Source: Rhodocaloribacter sp964552015 | GTDB lineage: Bacteria > Bacteroidota > Rhodothermia > Rhodothermales > ISCAR-4553 | NCBI GenBank assembly: GCA_964552015.1 | Contig: CAZKFR010000003.1 | Location: forward strand, 1-64,000 | Direction of reading: 5' to 3' | DNA: 64,000 nucleotides | Shown here: positions 53,018 through 63,812 of the stretch, piece after piece | Layout: each line of letters begins with the position of its first letter | Position numbering within the stretch: position 1 is the stretch's first letter | Notes under the pieces: generated by a model | Seen by the model: only the letters and a program-made list of their open reading frames with translations | What the model was told of the DNA's origin: nothing | Databases searched by the model: none | Made by a program: the position numbers and the translations under genes

Positions 53018-54166
53018 TCACCGGGTCGGAGTGAACTGGAGATCGACCGGCTCGGGGTTCTCGATCCAGTCCGCCACGAAGATGTTGGTATCACGCGATG
53101 GCGAGCGGTCGGCGTTCCGGTTGGAGGCGAAGACGAGTTTCTTTCCGTCGAAGGAGAACATGGGGAAGGCGTCGAACGTGCCGGAGTGGGTAATCTGTTC
53201 GAGGCCGGTGCCGTCGAGGTTGATCATGAACAGATCGAAGAGGCGGCCGCCCTGCTCGACGGTGTGGTGGTTGGAGGTGAAGATGATTTTCTCGCCGGAG
53301 GGGTGGAAGAAGGGGGCCCAGTTGGCGCCCGGCAGGTCGGTGATCTGGCGCGCGTTGCTGCCGTCGATATCGGCCACGAACAGGTTCAGGGCTTTCGGTT
53401 CGACGAGGCCTTTCTGGAGGAGATCACGGTAGACGTTGGCGTCCTCGCCCGTGGGCCGGCTGGCCCGCCAGACGATCTTCTTCGAGTCGGGCGAGAAGAA
53501 CGCGCCGCCGTCGTAGCCGAGGTCGTGCGTGAGCTGGAGGAGTTCGCCCGTGGCGAGTTCGTAGCGCCAGAGTTCGAGGTCGCCGGAGCGGGTGGAGGTG
53601 AACACGATGTACTTGCCGTCGGGGGAGACGGTGGCCTCGGCGTCGTAGCCCGGCCCGCCGATCAGCAACTCGGTGCCGGTGCCGTCTGCGTTCGTGACGT
53701 AGATGTCGTATTCGGGGTAGATGGGCCACACGTACCGTCCCTGCTCAAACATGACGGGAGGGGGGCAGGCCGGGTTGGCGGCATGGGTGGAGGCGTAGAG
53801 GATGCGCCCGTCGGGGAGGAAGTAGGCGCAGGTGGTGCGGCCCTTTCCTGTGGAGACCATGCGGTAGGGTTGGCCGTCCTCGAGCGGACTCCCGTCGGCG
53901 TTCATCACGAAGATCTGGTCGCAGCCCTGGTCATTGATGGCGCTCCAGTCGCTCTGGAAGACGAGCTGCCGGTCGTCGAAGCGCCAGTAGGCCTCGGCGT
54001 TATTCCCGCCGAAGGTGAGCTGGCGGATGTTCCGGAGGTGGACCTCGCCGGCAAAGCGGAGGGAGTCGGTGGAGGGGTCGTAGGGAAGCGCGGCCTCGTG
54101 GGAGGAGGCCTGGCAGCCGGCGAGTAAAATCAAAATTGCGATGAAAGCGAATCCGGTACGGGGCAT
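53018..54166 (-). CDS. TolB/PD40-type beta-propeller lipoprotein
   Basis: This 382-residue lipoprotein has the signal peptide FAFIAILILLAGC. The mature part contains several PD40/WD40-like TolB repeats, such as AEATVSPDGKYIVFTSTRSGDLELW, GGAFFSPDSKKIVWRAS, WAPFFHPSGEKIIFTSN and AFPMFSFDGKKLVFASN. Such propellers often bind proteins or act as peptidase partners in the periplasm. No specific function can be assigned. It stands alone on the minus strand between the metal operon and the divergent thioredoxin gene. Confidence 0.88.
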   Translation of the reverse strand: MPRTGFAFIAILILLAGCQASSHEAALPYDPSTDSLRFAGEVHLRNIRQLTFGGNNAEAYWRFDDRQLVFQSDWSAINDQGCDQIFVMNADGSPLEDGQPYRMVSTGKGRTTCAYFLPDGRILYASTHAANPACPPPVMFEQGRYVWPIYPEYDIYVTNADGTGTELLIGGPGYDAEATVSPDGKYIVFTSTRSGDLELWRYELATGELLQLTHDLGYDGGAFFSPDSKKIVWRASRPTGEDANVYRDLLQKGLVEPKALNLFVADIDGSNARQITDLPGANWAPFFHPSGEKIIFTSNHHTVEQGGRLFDLFMINLDGTGLEQITHSGTFDAFPMFSFDGKKLVFASNRNADRSPSRDTNIFVADWIENPEPVDLQFTPTR

Positions 54167-54281
54167 CGAGGTAAGCAGGAAAACCGTGGCAAAAAAAGAA
54201 GCCTTCGATAGGCGACCGCACAGGCGGAGGTATCCAAGGCTGTGTAAACGTTGGCAAAGTTAGGCAATCGGAGGGAGGAAA

Positions 54282-55097
54282 ATGGCGGTTTCGGTTCTAA
54301 ACTTTGAAGAAGACGTTCTCCGTGCGAGCCATGAGAAGCCGGTCCTCGTGGATTTCTGGGCGCCGTGGTGCGGGCCCTGCCGGGTGCTGGGCCCGGTGCT
54401 CGAGCGGCTGGCGGCCGAGCAGGCCGACCGCTGGACGCTGGTGAAGGTCAACACGGACGAATACCCCGAGCTGTCGATGCGTTACGGCATCCGGGGCATT
54501 CCGGCGGTCAAGCTGTTCGTCGACGGTCAGGTGGTCGATGAGTTCGTGGGGGCGTTGCCCGAGATGGCCATCCGCCAGTGGCTCGATAAGGCCCTTCCGA
54601 GTGAGAACAAGCGACACCTGGAGGAGGCCGAGGTGGCGATGGAGGAGGGGGATACGGAGCGGGCCGAGGCGCTGCTGCGGCAGGTGCTTGCTGCGGAGCC
54701 GACGAACCCGAAGGCCCGTGCGCTGCTGGCTCGTCTCGTCGTCTTCGAAGATCCGGAGGAGGCCGCCCGCCTGGCCGAGGGGGCCGCGACCGCCGAACCG
54801 CGCTACGTATACCTCGCCGAGGCCGTCAAGACGGTGGCCGACGTGCTGCGCCGCCAGCAGGCACCGGAGTCCCTCCCGGAAGGCCCGGCCCGCGAGACGT
54901 TCCGCGCGGCGCTCGACGCACTGGCCCGCCGGGACTTCGACGAGGCCCTCGCTCGCTTCATCGACGTCATCCGCACGGACCGGTACTACGAGGACGATGC
55001 CGCCCGCAAGGCCTGCGTCGCCCTGTTCAACCTCCTGGGCGAGGACCACGAGATCACCCGCCGGCACCGCCGCACGTTCGACATGTCCCTGTACTGA
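54282..55097 (+). CDS. thioredoxin-TPR protein (CnoX/YbbN-like)
   Basis: This 271-residue protein has an N-terminal thioredoxin domain with the active site WAPWCGPC (Cys30 and Cys33) and the cis-proline loop GIPAVKLF. TPR-like helices follow (LEEAEVAMEEGDTERAEALLRQVLAAEPTNPKA and further). This is the plan of the chaperedoxin CnoX/YbbN, which holds unfolded proteins during oxidative stress and hands them to chaperones. Here the CxxC pair is intact, unlike in E. coli CnoX, so it may also have reductase activity. A strong ribosome-binding site (GGAGGGAGG) precedes the ATG. A regulator gene follows 29 bases downstream. Confidence 0.9.
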   Translation: MAVSVLNFEEDVLRASHEKPVLVDFWAPWCGPCRVLGPVLERLAAEQADRWTLVKVNTDEYPELSMRYGIRGIPAVKLFVDGQVVDEFVGALPEMAIRQWLDKALPSENKRHLEEAEVAMEEGDTERAEALLRQVLAAEPTNPKARALLARLVVFEDPEEAARLAEGAATAEPRYVYLAEAVKTVADVLRRQQAPESLPEGPARETFRAALDALARRDFDEALARFIDVIRTDRYYEDDAARKACVALFNLLGEDHEITRRHRRTFDMSLY

Positions 55098-55126
55098 TCG
55101 GCCCTGACCGACCGGGAGCCCGCTCC

Positions 55127-55693
55127 ATGCGCCTGCGCGTTTTCGTGATCGACGCCGACGAAGCCTACGTCCGCAGGCTTCAGGGGTACCTGGCCCTCGG
55201 CGGCGAGGTGGAAGTCCGGCATTTCCGGCGCGGCGAGGAGGTCGTGGCACGTCTGGATGAGACGGTCGACCTGGTGCTCTGCGGACTGGACCTCGCCGGG
55301 GCGGACGGGCTGGAGATCCTCCGGCGGATCCGGGCGCGCCGGCCGGGGCTTCCCGTCGTGATGACGCTCCCGCGCTCGAGCGTGAGCCGGGCGCACGAGG
55401 CCATGCGCCGCGGCGCGACCGACTTCGTCACGCGGGGCCTCGACGACGCCGTCCGCCTTCAGGTGGTTATGGACCGGCTCCTCGACCGGAAACGCTCCTC
55501 GAAGCATCCCGTCGACCGCCTGCGCCGGGTCGAGGAAGCGGAGATCCTGCCGCTCGAAGAGATCAAGATGATGGCGGTGGCACACGCCCACGCCCTCTGT
55601 GGCGGCAACGTCAACCGGACAGCTGCCCGGCTCGGTATCACCCGCGCGACCGTTTACCGCCTGCTCCGAAAGAAGGACGAACGCGACGCATGA
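55127..55693 (+). CDS. Fis-type regulator with a degenerate receiver domain
   Basis: This 188-residue protein joins an N-terminal receiver-like domain (about 1-120) to a C-terminal Fis-type helix-turn-helix (NVNRTAARLGITRATVYRLLRKK). In the receiver, the usual phospho-acceptor aspartate is a Gly (LVLCGLDLAGADG, position 53) and the conserved Lys is an Arg (FVTRGLD, position 103). It is therefore probably a pseudo-receiver that does not follow the normal phosphorylation cycle. The plan resembles short PrrA/ActR-type regulators. It lies after the thioredoxin-TPR gene. Confidence 0.85.
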   Translation: MRLRVFVIDADEAYVRRLQGYLALGGEVEVRHFRRGEEVVARLDETVDLVLCGLDLAGADGLEILRRIRARRPGLPVVMTLPRSSVSRAHEAMRRGATDFVTRGLDDAVRLQVVMDRLLDRKRSSKHPVDRLRRVEEAEILPLEEIKMMAVAHAHALCGGNVNRTAARLGITRATVYRLLRKKDERDA

Positions 55694-55699
55694 GGGCCG

Positions 55700-56131
55700 T
55701 CAGCCGGCCCCCTCGCCCAGGAGGGTCACGACGAGGCGTCGCGGCCCGCCGTGGTCGCGGTGTTCGCACAGGTACAGCCCCTGCCAGGTCCCGAGTCGAA
55801 GCCGTCCGTCGGCGATGGGGAGCGTGAGGGACGGGCCGATGAGCACCGCCTTGATGTGGGCCGGCATGTCGTCCGGCCCCTCGACGGTGTGGCGGAAGTA
55901 CGGGGCGTTCTCGGGTACGGCGCGGTTGAAGAAGGCTTCCAGGTCGTGCCGCACGTCCGGATCTGCGTTCTCGTTGAGGGCCAGCGAGGCCGACGTATGC
56001 AGGATGAACACGTGCGCGAGCCCGGTCTGGAGCTGGCGCAACTCGGGGAGCTGGCGCACGACCTCTTCGGTGATGAGGTGAAAGCCGCGAGGGCGTGGCA
56101 CGAGGGTGAGGGTACGCTGGAACCAGAGCAT
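55700..56131 (-). CDS. YjbQ family protein (UPF0047)
   Basis: This 143-residue protein belongs to the YjbQ/UPF0047 family. It has the opening MLWFQRTLTLVPRPRGFHLIT, HTSASLALNENADPDV, HTVEGPDDMPAHIKAVLIG and the closing GTWQGLYLCEHRDHGGPRRLVV. Members form trimers with a histidine-rich site; a weak thiamine-phosphate synthase activity has been reported for E. coli YjbQ, but the true role is unclear. The start at the second Met (56131) matches family members; an ATG at 56140 is just as possible. It converges on the regulator gene, with only six bases between stops. Confidence 0.9.
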   Translation of the reverse strand: MLWFQRTLTLVPRPRGFHLITEEVVRQLPELRQLQTGLAHVFILHTSASLALNENADPDVRHDLEAFFNRAVPENAPYFRHTVEGPDDMPAHIKAVLIGPSLTLPIADGRLRLGTWQGLYLCEHRDHGGPRRLVVTLLGEGAG

Positions 56132-56140
56132 CGTGAGCAT

Positions 56141-56668
56141 GTCATGAATCGGGAGGGAGCGGTAACCTACGAAACCGTCCCGAAAGATAATCCCGGAGCG
56201 CGGCTGAGCAGGCGACAGGTCATCGTTGATCAATCGGATGGACAATGCGGCATGCAGGAAGGCTCCGGCGGACGCTCCCGGGAAGATGGCACGGGCTTTG
56301 GGATGAGGTCCGGTCGTCGTCAAAAGCGATCGGCCCGGCCGCCTCCCTGTGTTTTGGTGGGAACGTAGTCGGGGGGGCGGCCACGAAGAGACCTCCCTGA
56401 ACATAGATTTGCCCGTTCATCCGGTACGCGCATCGGGATAGGTGCCGGGGTTGGCCGGATGCGGGCAGGAAGCAGGCCGCCTGCCGGAGAGCACCTTGCT
56501 GTCGTTCCGGTGGGCGGCCTGCTTGTTTGGGGATGGGACATCTTCCCCACCTCCTGGGTTCGATTGCAGGGCTCCCGGGGCTTGGGTATATTCGCCCGGC
56601 CTGCATGGCGCCGGCGGAGTCGCAGGTGGTACCCGGGACCGAGAGCGCTGCACGAGAGGAAACGAAGC
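56141..56668. other. long spacer between the YjbQ-like and glgX genes, with a stem-loop
   Basis: This region of about 530 bases has no convincing gene. It must contain promoters for both divergent genes. The half near glgX holds a 12-base perfect inverted repeat (56470-56524). Nothing else could be recognised. Confidence 0.6.
56470..56524 (+). promoter_or_regulatory. 12-base perfect inverted repeat in the glgX leader
   Basis: AAGCAGGCCGCC (56470-56481) and GGCGGCCTGCTT (56513-56524) are perfectly complementary with a 31-base loop, itself able to fold (CCGGA/TCCGG). TTGTTTGG follows. It lies about 145 bases before the glgX ATG and could be an attenuator, a terminator of upstream transcription, or a structured leader. 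Confidence 0.5.
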
Positions 56669-58795
<2,127 letters not shown>

Positions 58796-58810
58796 GGAGG
58801 GAGGCGCCGG

Positions 58811-60043
58811 TCAGGTCAGCACCTGGCAGGTGAGGTGGCGCTCGGCCAGGGCCTGCCGGATGGCGTCGATGTGCTCCCGGCCGGGCGTGCGGAAGGTGAT
58901 GGTGATGCGGACGTGCCCGATGGGGACGGCCGTGGTGAAGCGGTCGTGCTCGACCGACTCGATGTTGGCCTGCAGGCCGGCCAGGATGTCGAGCAGGAGC
59001 TGGAGGCTGCCGGGCTTGTCGGGCATGTCCACGGCGATGCGGGCACGGAGGCCCGTATGCAGGAGGCCCCGCTCGATGATCTGCGTCAGCAGGCCCAGGT
59101 CCACGTTGCCGCCGCTGAGGATGACAGCGACGCGCCGACCGGGATAGGCCACGGTGCCGGCAAGGAGGGCCGCCAGCCCGACGGCGCCGGCCGGCTCGAC
59201 GAGCAGCTTGGCCCGTTGCAGGAGCAGGTAGAGGGCATAGGCCGTGTCGCTGTCGGGCACGGTCACCACCTCGTCCACATAGGCCCGTGCCAGCGCGAAC
59301 GTCAGCCGGCCGGGCGTCTTGACGGCGATCCCGTCGGCGATCGTCGCGAGGCTGGTGGCCGGGACGAGGTGGCCGGCCTCGAGGGAGCGCTTCAGGGCGG
59401 GTGCCCCTTCGGCTTCCACCCCTACGATCCGTACGGAGGGGCGGAGGTGCTTCAGGGCCACGGCCACGCCGCCGATGAGCCCGCCGCCGCCCACGGGACA
59501 GAGCACCACGTCCACGTCCGGCAGGTCGTCGTAGAGTTCGAGGCCGAGGGTGCCCTGCCCGGCGATGATGGCTTCGTCGTCGAAGGCGGGGATGTACGTC
59601 TTGCCGTGTTCCTCGCAGAAGGCGCGGGCCGCCTCGTACGCCTCGTCGTAGATACGGCCCACCAGGCGCACCTCCGCACCGTAGGCCCGTGTCGCCTGGA
59701 TCTTGGCCGGCGGCGCGAAGACCGGCATGAAGACGGTGCTGGCGATGCCGTGAGCGGCCGCCGAGAAGGCCACCCCCTGCGCGTGGTTGCCCGCCGAGGC
59801 ACAGACGACACCGCGGGCCTTCTCTCCGGGCGCGAGCCGGCTGATCCGGTGGTAGGCGCCGCGCAGCTTGAAGGAGCCCGTGCGCTGGAGGTTTTCCAGC
59901 TTGAGGAACACGTCGCAGCCCGCCATCTCCGAGAACGTCTTCGAGCGGATCAGCGGCGTGTGCCGGGCGACGGCCCGCACCGTCTCCCGGGCCGCCACGA
60001 GGTCCTCGAAGACCGGGCGCAGGGACGGAGGGACGTCAGGCAT
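58811..60043 (-). CDS. ilvA: threonine ammonia-lyase with C-terminal ACT domain
   Basis: This 410-residue PLP enzyme deaminates threonine to 2-oxobutyrate, the first step towards isoleucine. The PLP lysine lies in GSFKLRGA (Lys59), the phosphate-binding glycine loop is VGGGGLIGG, and ILSGGNVD is the family C-terminal catalytic signature. A single ACT-like domain follows from about residue 330 (RIAVDMPDKPGSLQLLLDIL). One short ACT domain, as in the catabolic TdcB-related and Bacteroidota forms, differs from the double ACT of E. coli IlvA. The gene start overlaps the end of folD by eight bases, so both are in one operon. Confidence 0.93.
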   Translation of the reverse strand: MPDVPPSLRPVFEDLVAARETVRAVARHTPLIRSKTFSEMAGCDVFLKLENLQRTGSFKLRGAYHRISRLAPGEKARGVVCASAGNHAQGVAFSAAAHGIASTVFMPVFAPPAKIQATRAYGAEVRLVGRIYDEAYEAARAFCEEHGKTYIPAFDDEAIIAGQGTLGLELYDDLPDVDVVLCPVGGGGLIGGVAVALKHLRPSVRIVGVEAEGAPALKRSLEAGHLVPATSLATIADGIAVKTPGRLTFALARAYVDEVVTVPDSDTAYALYLLLQRAKLLVEPAGAVGLAALLAGTVAYPGRRVAVILSGGNVDLGLLTQIIERGLLHTGLRARIAVDMPDKPGSLQLLLDILAGLQANIESVEHDRFTTAVPIGHVRITITFRTPGREHIDAIRQALAERHLTCQVLT

Positions 60044-60911
60044 CGGAGCGGCGGGCAGCAGCCAGCGTGTTCTTCAGCAGCATGGCGATGGTCATCGGGC
60101 CGACGCCGCCCGGCACCGGCGTGATCCATCCGGCTTTCTCCTGCACCGCCTCGAAGTCGACGTCGCCCACGAGCCGGTAGCCGCGCGGGCGTGTGGCGTC
60201 CTCCACCCGGTTGATGCCCACGTCGATGACGACGGCACCGGGCTTGACCATCTCGGCCGTGACGAAATGCGCCCGCCCGATGGCGGCGATCAGGAGATCG
60301 GCCTCCCGCGTCAGCGCTGGCAGGTCCTGCGTCCGGCTGTGGCAGACCGTGACGGTGGCATCGACGCCCTTCTGGAGGAGCAGGTTGGCCATCGGCTTGC
60401 CCACGATGTTCGAGCGGCCCAGCACCACGGCCCGCCGCCCCCGCGTCGCGATGCCGTGCCGGCGGATCATCTCCATGATCCCGGCCGGCGTGCAGGGCAG
60501 AAAGCGCGGCTCCCCGATGACGAGCTGCCCGACATTGACCGGGTGGAAGCAGTCCACGTCCTTTTCCGGCGCGACGGCCAGGATCACCTTCTGCTCGTCG
60601 ATGTGGTCGGGCAGAGGGAGCTGGACCAGGATGCCGTCGACGCCGTCGTCGCGGTTCAGCTCGTCGATGACACGCAGCAGCTCGGCCTCCGGGATGGAGG
60701 CGTCGAAGTGCAGGGTCTGGGCGTCGATGCCGGCCTCGAGCGCGGCTTTCTGCTTGCCGCGCACGTACGAGGCCGAGGCCGGGTTGTCGCCCACGAGGAC
60801 GACGCGCAGGCAGGGGGGGCGGTGGCCGGCGGCCGTCCAGGCCTCCACGTCGGCGCGGACCTCCGCCCGCACCTCGGCCGCCAGCGCCTTGCCATCGATC
60901 AACTGTGCCAC
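60036..60911 (-). CDS. folD: bifunctional methylenetetrahydrofolate dehydrogenase / cyclohydrolase FolD
   Basis: FolD interconverts 5,10-methylene-, methenyl- and 10-formyl-tetrahydrofolate for purine and one-carbon metabolism. The 291-residue protein shows the motifs NPASASYVRGKQKA (with the catalytic Lys), ILVQLPLPDHID, VLGRSNIVGKPMANLLL (NADP site) and the C-terminal PVPGGVGPMTIAMLLKNT. All are canonical. It is the first gene of the folD-ilvA pair on the minus strand. Confidence 0.96.
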   Translation of the reverse strand: MAQLIDGKALAAEVRAEVRADVEAWTAAGHRPPCLRVVLVGDNPASASYVRGKQKAALEAGIDAQTLHFDASIPEAELLRVIDELNRDDGVDGILVQLPLPDHIDEQKVILAVAPEKDVDCFHPVNVGQLVIGEPRFLPCTPAGIMEMIRRHGIATRGRRAVVLGRSNIVGKPMANLLLQKGVDATVTVCHSRTQDLPALTREADLLIAAIGRAHFVTAEMVKPGAVVIDVGINRVEDATRPRGYRLVGDVDFEAVQEKAGWITPVPGGVGPMTIAMLLKNTLAAARRSDA

Positions 60912-61003
60912 GGTACCTGGAGATGGGTGGTTGGAACGGAGCCAATGTAAGTATGCCCCCGCGAATTGTTTTTCAAGCGGACGCGAAATACGCGGGCGCC
61001 GGA

Positions 61004-61034
61004 TAAAAAAAGCCCCGCCGTGTCGGGCGGGGCC
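61004..61034 (-). terminator. rho-independent terminator of the four-helix-bundle gene
   Basis: On the minus strand GCCCCGCC and GGCGGGGC (61026-61033 with 61012-61019) form a stem followed by seven T. It lies just after the stop at 61047. Confidence 0.85.
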
Positions 61035-61046
61035 TCGGGTGGGGAA

Positions 61047-61439
61047 TCAGGCAGGCTTTGCGCGCATCCTCAGACGACCGATGAGGCGCTCGACCGTATC
61101 CCGGCATTGCATCAGCCGCCGGTGTTCTTCGGTGGAGAGGTGGTCGCAGGCATACGCCACCTGGAGCCAGAGGCCGAGCTGCTGTGTCGCCTGCCGGGCC
61201 ACCTGCAAGGATTGCTGGTACTGGATCGGATCATGCCGGCACAACCAGGCCTGTTCGATGTACGTGGGGATGGCCGTCGCACAGGCCCGTAACTGACCCG
61301 ACAGCGTGACGTTCGGGATGCGCGGGGCGCGACGGGTGATCCAGAAGATGGTGGAGGCAAGATGCCGGGCGCGCCGGTAGGCACGAAGGTTTAACAGGCT
61401 CGTTCGACGGGTAGCGAAAAAGCACATGAGGGAAGGCAT
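61047..61439 (-). CDS. four-helix-bundle protein (S23-like family)
   Basis: This 130-residue protein resembles the small four-helix-bundle family first seen in 23S rRNA intervening sequences. It has NLRAYRRARHLASTIFWITRRAP, a middle helix around QLRACATAIPTYIEQAW and a last helix near the C-terminus (RRLMQCRDTVERLIGRLR). The usual niaEG motif is changed here to PTYIEQAW, so it is a divergent member. The function of the family is unknown. It stands alone between folD and lptC. Confidence 0.72.
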   Translation of the reverse strand: MPSLMCFFATRRTSLLNLRAYRRARHLASTIFWITRRAPRIPNVTLSGQLRACATAIPTYIEQAWLCRHDPIQYQQSLQVARQATQQLGLWLQVAYACDHLSTEEHRRLMQCRDTVERLIGRLRMRAKPA

Positions 61440-61659
61440 GCAAGGAACCGGGGGACGACAGCATCAAAACACGGCAGGTTCGAAGATGTAACCCCGGCCC
61501 CGTGGTTCTCCGGGCAGGGCCGGGCACGTCGGCCTGCTCCGGGGGCGAGGCCCCGCCTGCGAACAGGGCGTCCGCTGAGGCGTTGCAGAGGCGTCAAGCG
61601 CCGGTAGGGAAAACCCGCTTCCGGCCCTGCCTTCAAGAGTCCGTTTTCATCGTGTGTCC

Positions 61660-62220
61660 ATGCGTGTTCTCCTTGTCGGGTTGCCGTTCCTGCTGGGGCT
61701 CGTTGTCGGGCAGTGCGGGGCGCAGGAGGGAGCACCCGAGGTGGCCGAGGTCGTCCGGGAGGACGTACCGGACCATGAGAGCTGGGGTACGCACTTCTAC
61801 GTGAGTCAGGATGGCCGTCCGCGGATGGTCATCACGGCGGACTACATGGCCGAGTATGAGCGGGAGGACAGCACCTACATGTTGCTGACCGGTATGGATT
61901 CGAGCCGGGTCACGCTACGCCTGTTCGATGACGAAGGCCAGCCTTCGGCCACACTCACGGCGCAACGCATCTACTATTACGAGGACGAAAAACGCCTCGA
62001 CGCACAGGGAGACGTTGTGGTGCAAACCCCGGGCGGACGGCGCCTGGAGACGGAGGACCTGCGCTGGGACGAGCAGGCGCGCACCGTGACCACGCCGGGG
62101 TTCGTGCGGATCACGACCGAACAGGAGGTGGTACAGGGGTACGCCCTGGAGGCCGATGAGGACCTGGCCACGTACCGGCTGCGCCGCGTAACGGGTAGGC
62201 GGAGGGTAGAGGAGGAATGA
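61660..62220 (+). CDS. lptC: LPS export protein LptC-like
   Basis: This 186-residue protein has an N-terminal hydrophobic segment and a beta-rich domain of the LptC family (VSQDGRPRMVITADYMAEYERED, LRLFDDEGQPSATLTAQRIYYYEDEKRLDAQGDVVVQT). LptC takes lipopolysaccharide from the inner-membrane LptBFG complex and passes it to LptA. An in-frame GTG six bases earlier is an alternative start. The downstream OstA-like gene overlaps its stop codon, which supports the LPS transport assignment. Confidence 0.87.
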   Translation: MRVLLVGLPFLLGLVVGQCGAQEGAPEVAEVVREDVPDHESWGTHFYVSQDGRPRMVITADYMAEYEREDSTYMLLTGMDSSRVTLRLFDDEGQPSATLTAQRIYYYEDEKRLDAQGDVVVQTPGGRRLETEDLRWDEQARTVTTPGFVRITTEQEVVQGYALEADEDLATYRLRRVTGRRRVEEE

Positions 62221-63758
62221 GCCGTGTGCCCGTTCGTATAGCCTGGTCCCGTGCGGGTGCCGTCCTGCTGGTGCTGCTGGTTGCGGCCGGCGGTCGGCCG
62301 GCCCGTGCCCAGGTGCCCGACTCGATGGCGGCGGCTTCGAGCCGCGACACCACCCGCGCCGTGCGGGAGGTCGAACTGTTGCACGCCGACGAGTTGCGCA
62401 AACAGTCCGCCGACACGCTCGAACTCGTCGGCGACGTGCGGCTCCGTCAGGGGGAGACGGGTCTCCGGGCGGGGCGCGCGCTCGAGCTCATCGCCCAGGA
62501 AGCGTACCTTTTTCTCGGGGATGTCGTCATCGTCGAGCGGGGCGACACGCTCCGCGCGCTCCGTGTGCGCTACGATCATCGCCACAAGGTGGGCGATGCC
62601 GACGGCGGCGTGGTGCTGTCGGACGGCGACGTGGTCGTACGGGCGCCCTCGGGGCGGTACTACACCGACGAGAAACGGGCCGTCTTCGAGGAAGGCGTGA
62701 CGCTCGTCGACAGCGCCTCCGTCCTCACGAGCCGGGCCGGGTCGTACTGGTCCGACGCGAAGCGCGCCGTTTTCTTCGATCAGGTTCGCCTGACCGGCGA
62801 TCGTACCTTCCTCGAAGCCGACACGGTCGTCTATTTCCGCGAGACCGAGGTGGCCGATGCCCGGGGCCGGGTCTTCATCGAGCGGCTGGGCGGGGACGAA
62901 GACGCCGGTGCGGCCGAGGACTCGACGACCCGCACGTTCCTCTTCGGTGCCCGGGCGTACAACGACAACCGGGCCGCCTTCAGCCGGATCGAAGGGCGGC
63001 CTCTACTCGTGCAACTCCGGGCCGACTCCAGCGGGGCCCTCTCGGACACGCTCCTCGTGCGGGCCGAGCGCCTCGAGATCGTGCGCCAGGATTCGCTACA
63101 GCGTCTGATTGCCGTCGGCGACGTGCAGATCTGGCAGCCGGAGTTTGCCGCGGCCGCCGACTCGGTCGTCTACGAGCGCCGCACGCGGGCGGCGAGCGAC
63201 GTGCGCGAGGAGACGCGTCTCTTCGGGCGTCCGGCCGCCTGGTTCGACACCTCGCAGGCCACCGGCGACACCCTCCGCATCACGGCACGGGGCGGGGCCC
63301 TCGACACGCTGTTCATCACCGGGCAGGCGTTCGTGGCCCGGCGGGATACCCTCCTCGACCGGCTCTCGCAGCTCAAGGGGCGCACGATCACCGGCCTGTT
63401 CGTGCAGGATACGCTCCGCACGCTGCTCGTCGGACCGAATGCCGAAGCCATTCATTACCTGCGCAACGAAGATACCGACGACCTCGGCGGCGCCGTGCAG
63501 GCGTCGGCGGACCGCATCGTGTTCGACCTCGAAGGCGACGGAGAACTGCGCGACATTCGGTTTTACCGGGGCGTCGAGGGCACATACTTCGATGCGGGGC
63601 AGATCCCCGAAGCGTTGCGGCTCGACGGGTTTCGCTGGGAGCCGGAGCGACGGCCTCGTCCGGAGACGCTGTTTCCCGCGACCTGGAAGGAGCGGCTGGA
63701 TCGTCATCTGAACGCTCCGGCCGGGGCGCCCGTCACGGTGCAGGGAACGTCCGGCTGA
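62217..63758 (+). CDS. OstA-like (LptA / LptD N-terminal domain) LPS transport protein
   Basis: This 513-residue exported protein (signal peptide ending GGRPARA-Q) has repeated OstA-like strands: VELLHADELRKQSADTLELVGDVRLRQGETGLRA, RVRYDHRHKVGDADGGVVLSDGDVVVRAPSGRYYTDEKRAVFEEGVTLVD, and so on. Such jellyroll domains bridge LptC to the outer membrane and carry LPS across the periplasm. It is longer than LptA and without the LptD barrel, a form common in Bacteroidota. Its ATG overlaps the lptC stop by four bases. Confidence 0.88.
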   Translation: MSRVPVRIAWSRAGAVLLVLLVAAGGRPARAQVPDSMAAASSRDTTRAVREVELLHADELRKQSADTLELVGDVRLRQGETGLRAGRALELIAQEAYLFLGDVVIVERGDTLRALRVRYDHRHKVGDADGGVVLSDGDVVVRAPSGRYYTDEKRAVFEEGVTLVDSASVLTSRAGSYWSDAKRAVFFDQVRLTGDRTFLEADTVVYFRETEVADARGRVFIERLGGDEDAGAAEDSTTRTFLFGARAYNDNRAAFSRIEGRPLLVQLRADSSGALSDTLLVRAERLEIVRQDSLQRLIAVGDVQIWQPEFAAAADSVVYERRTRAASDVREETRLFGRPAAWFDTSQATGDTLRITARGGALDTLFITGQAFVARRDTLLDRLSQLKGRTITGLFVQDTLRTLLVGPNAEAIHYLRNEDTDDLGGAVQASADRIVFDLEGDGELRDIRFYRGVEGTYFDAGQIPEALRLDGFRWEPERRPRPETLFPATWKERLDRHLNAPAGAPVTVQGTSG

Positions 63759-63812
63759 GGCGTGCCGTGAGAGGCTGAGCCGGGGCGGTTTTACCATGAA
63801 GTTCAGGAATCC

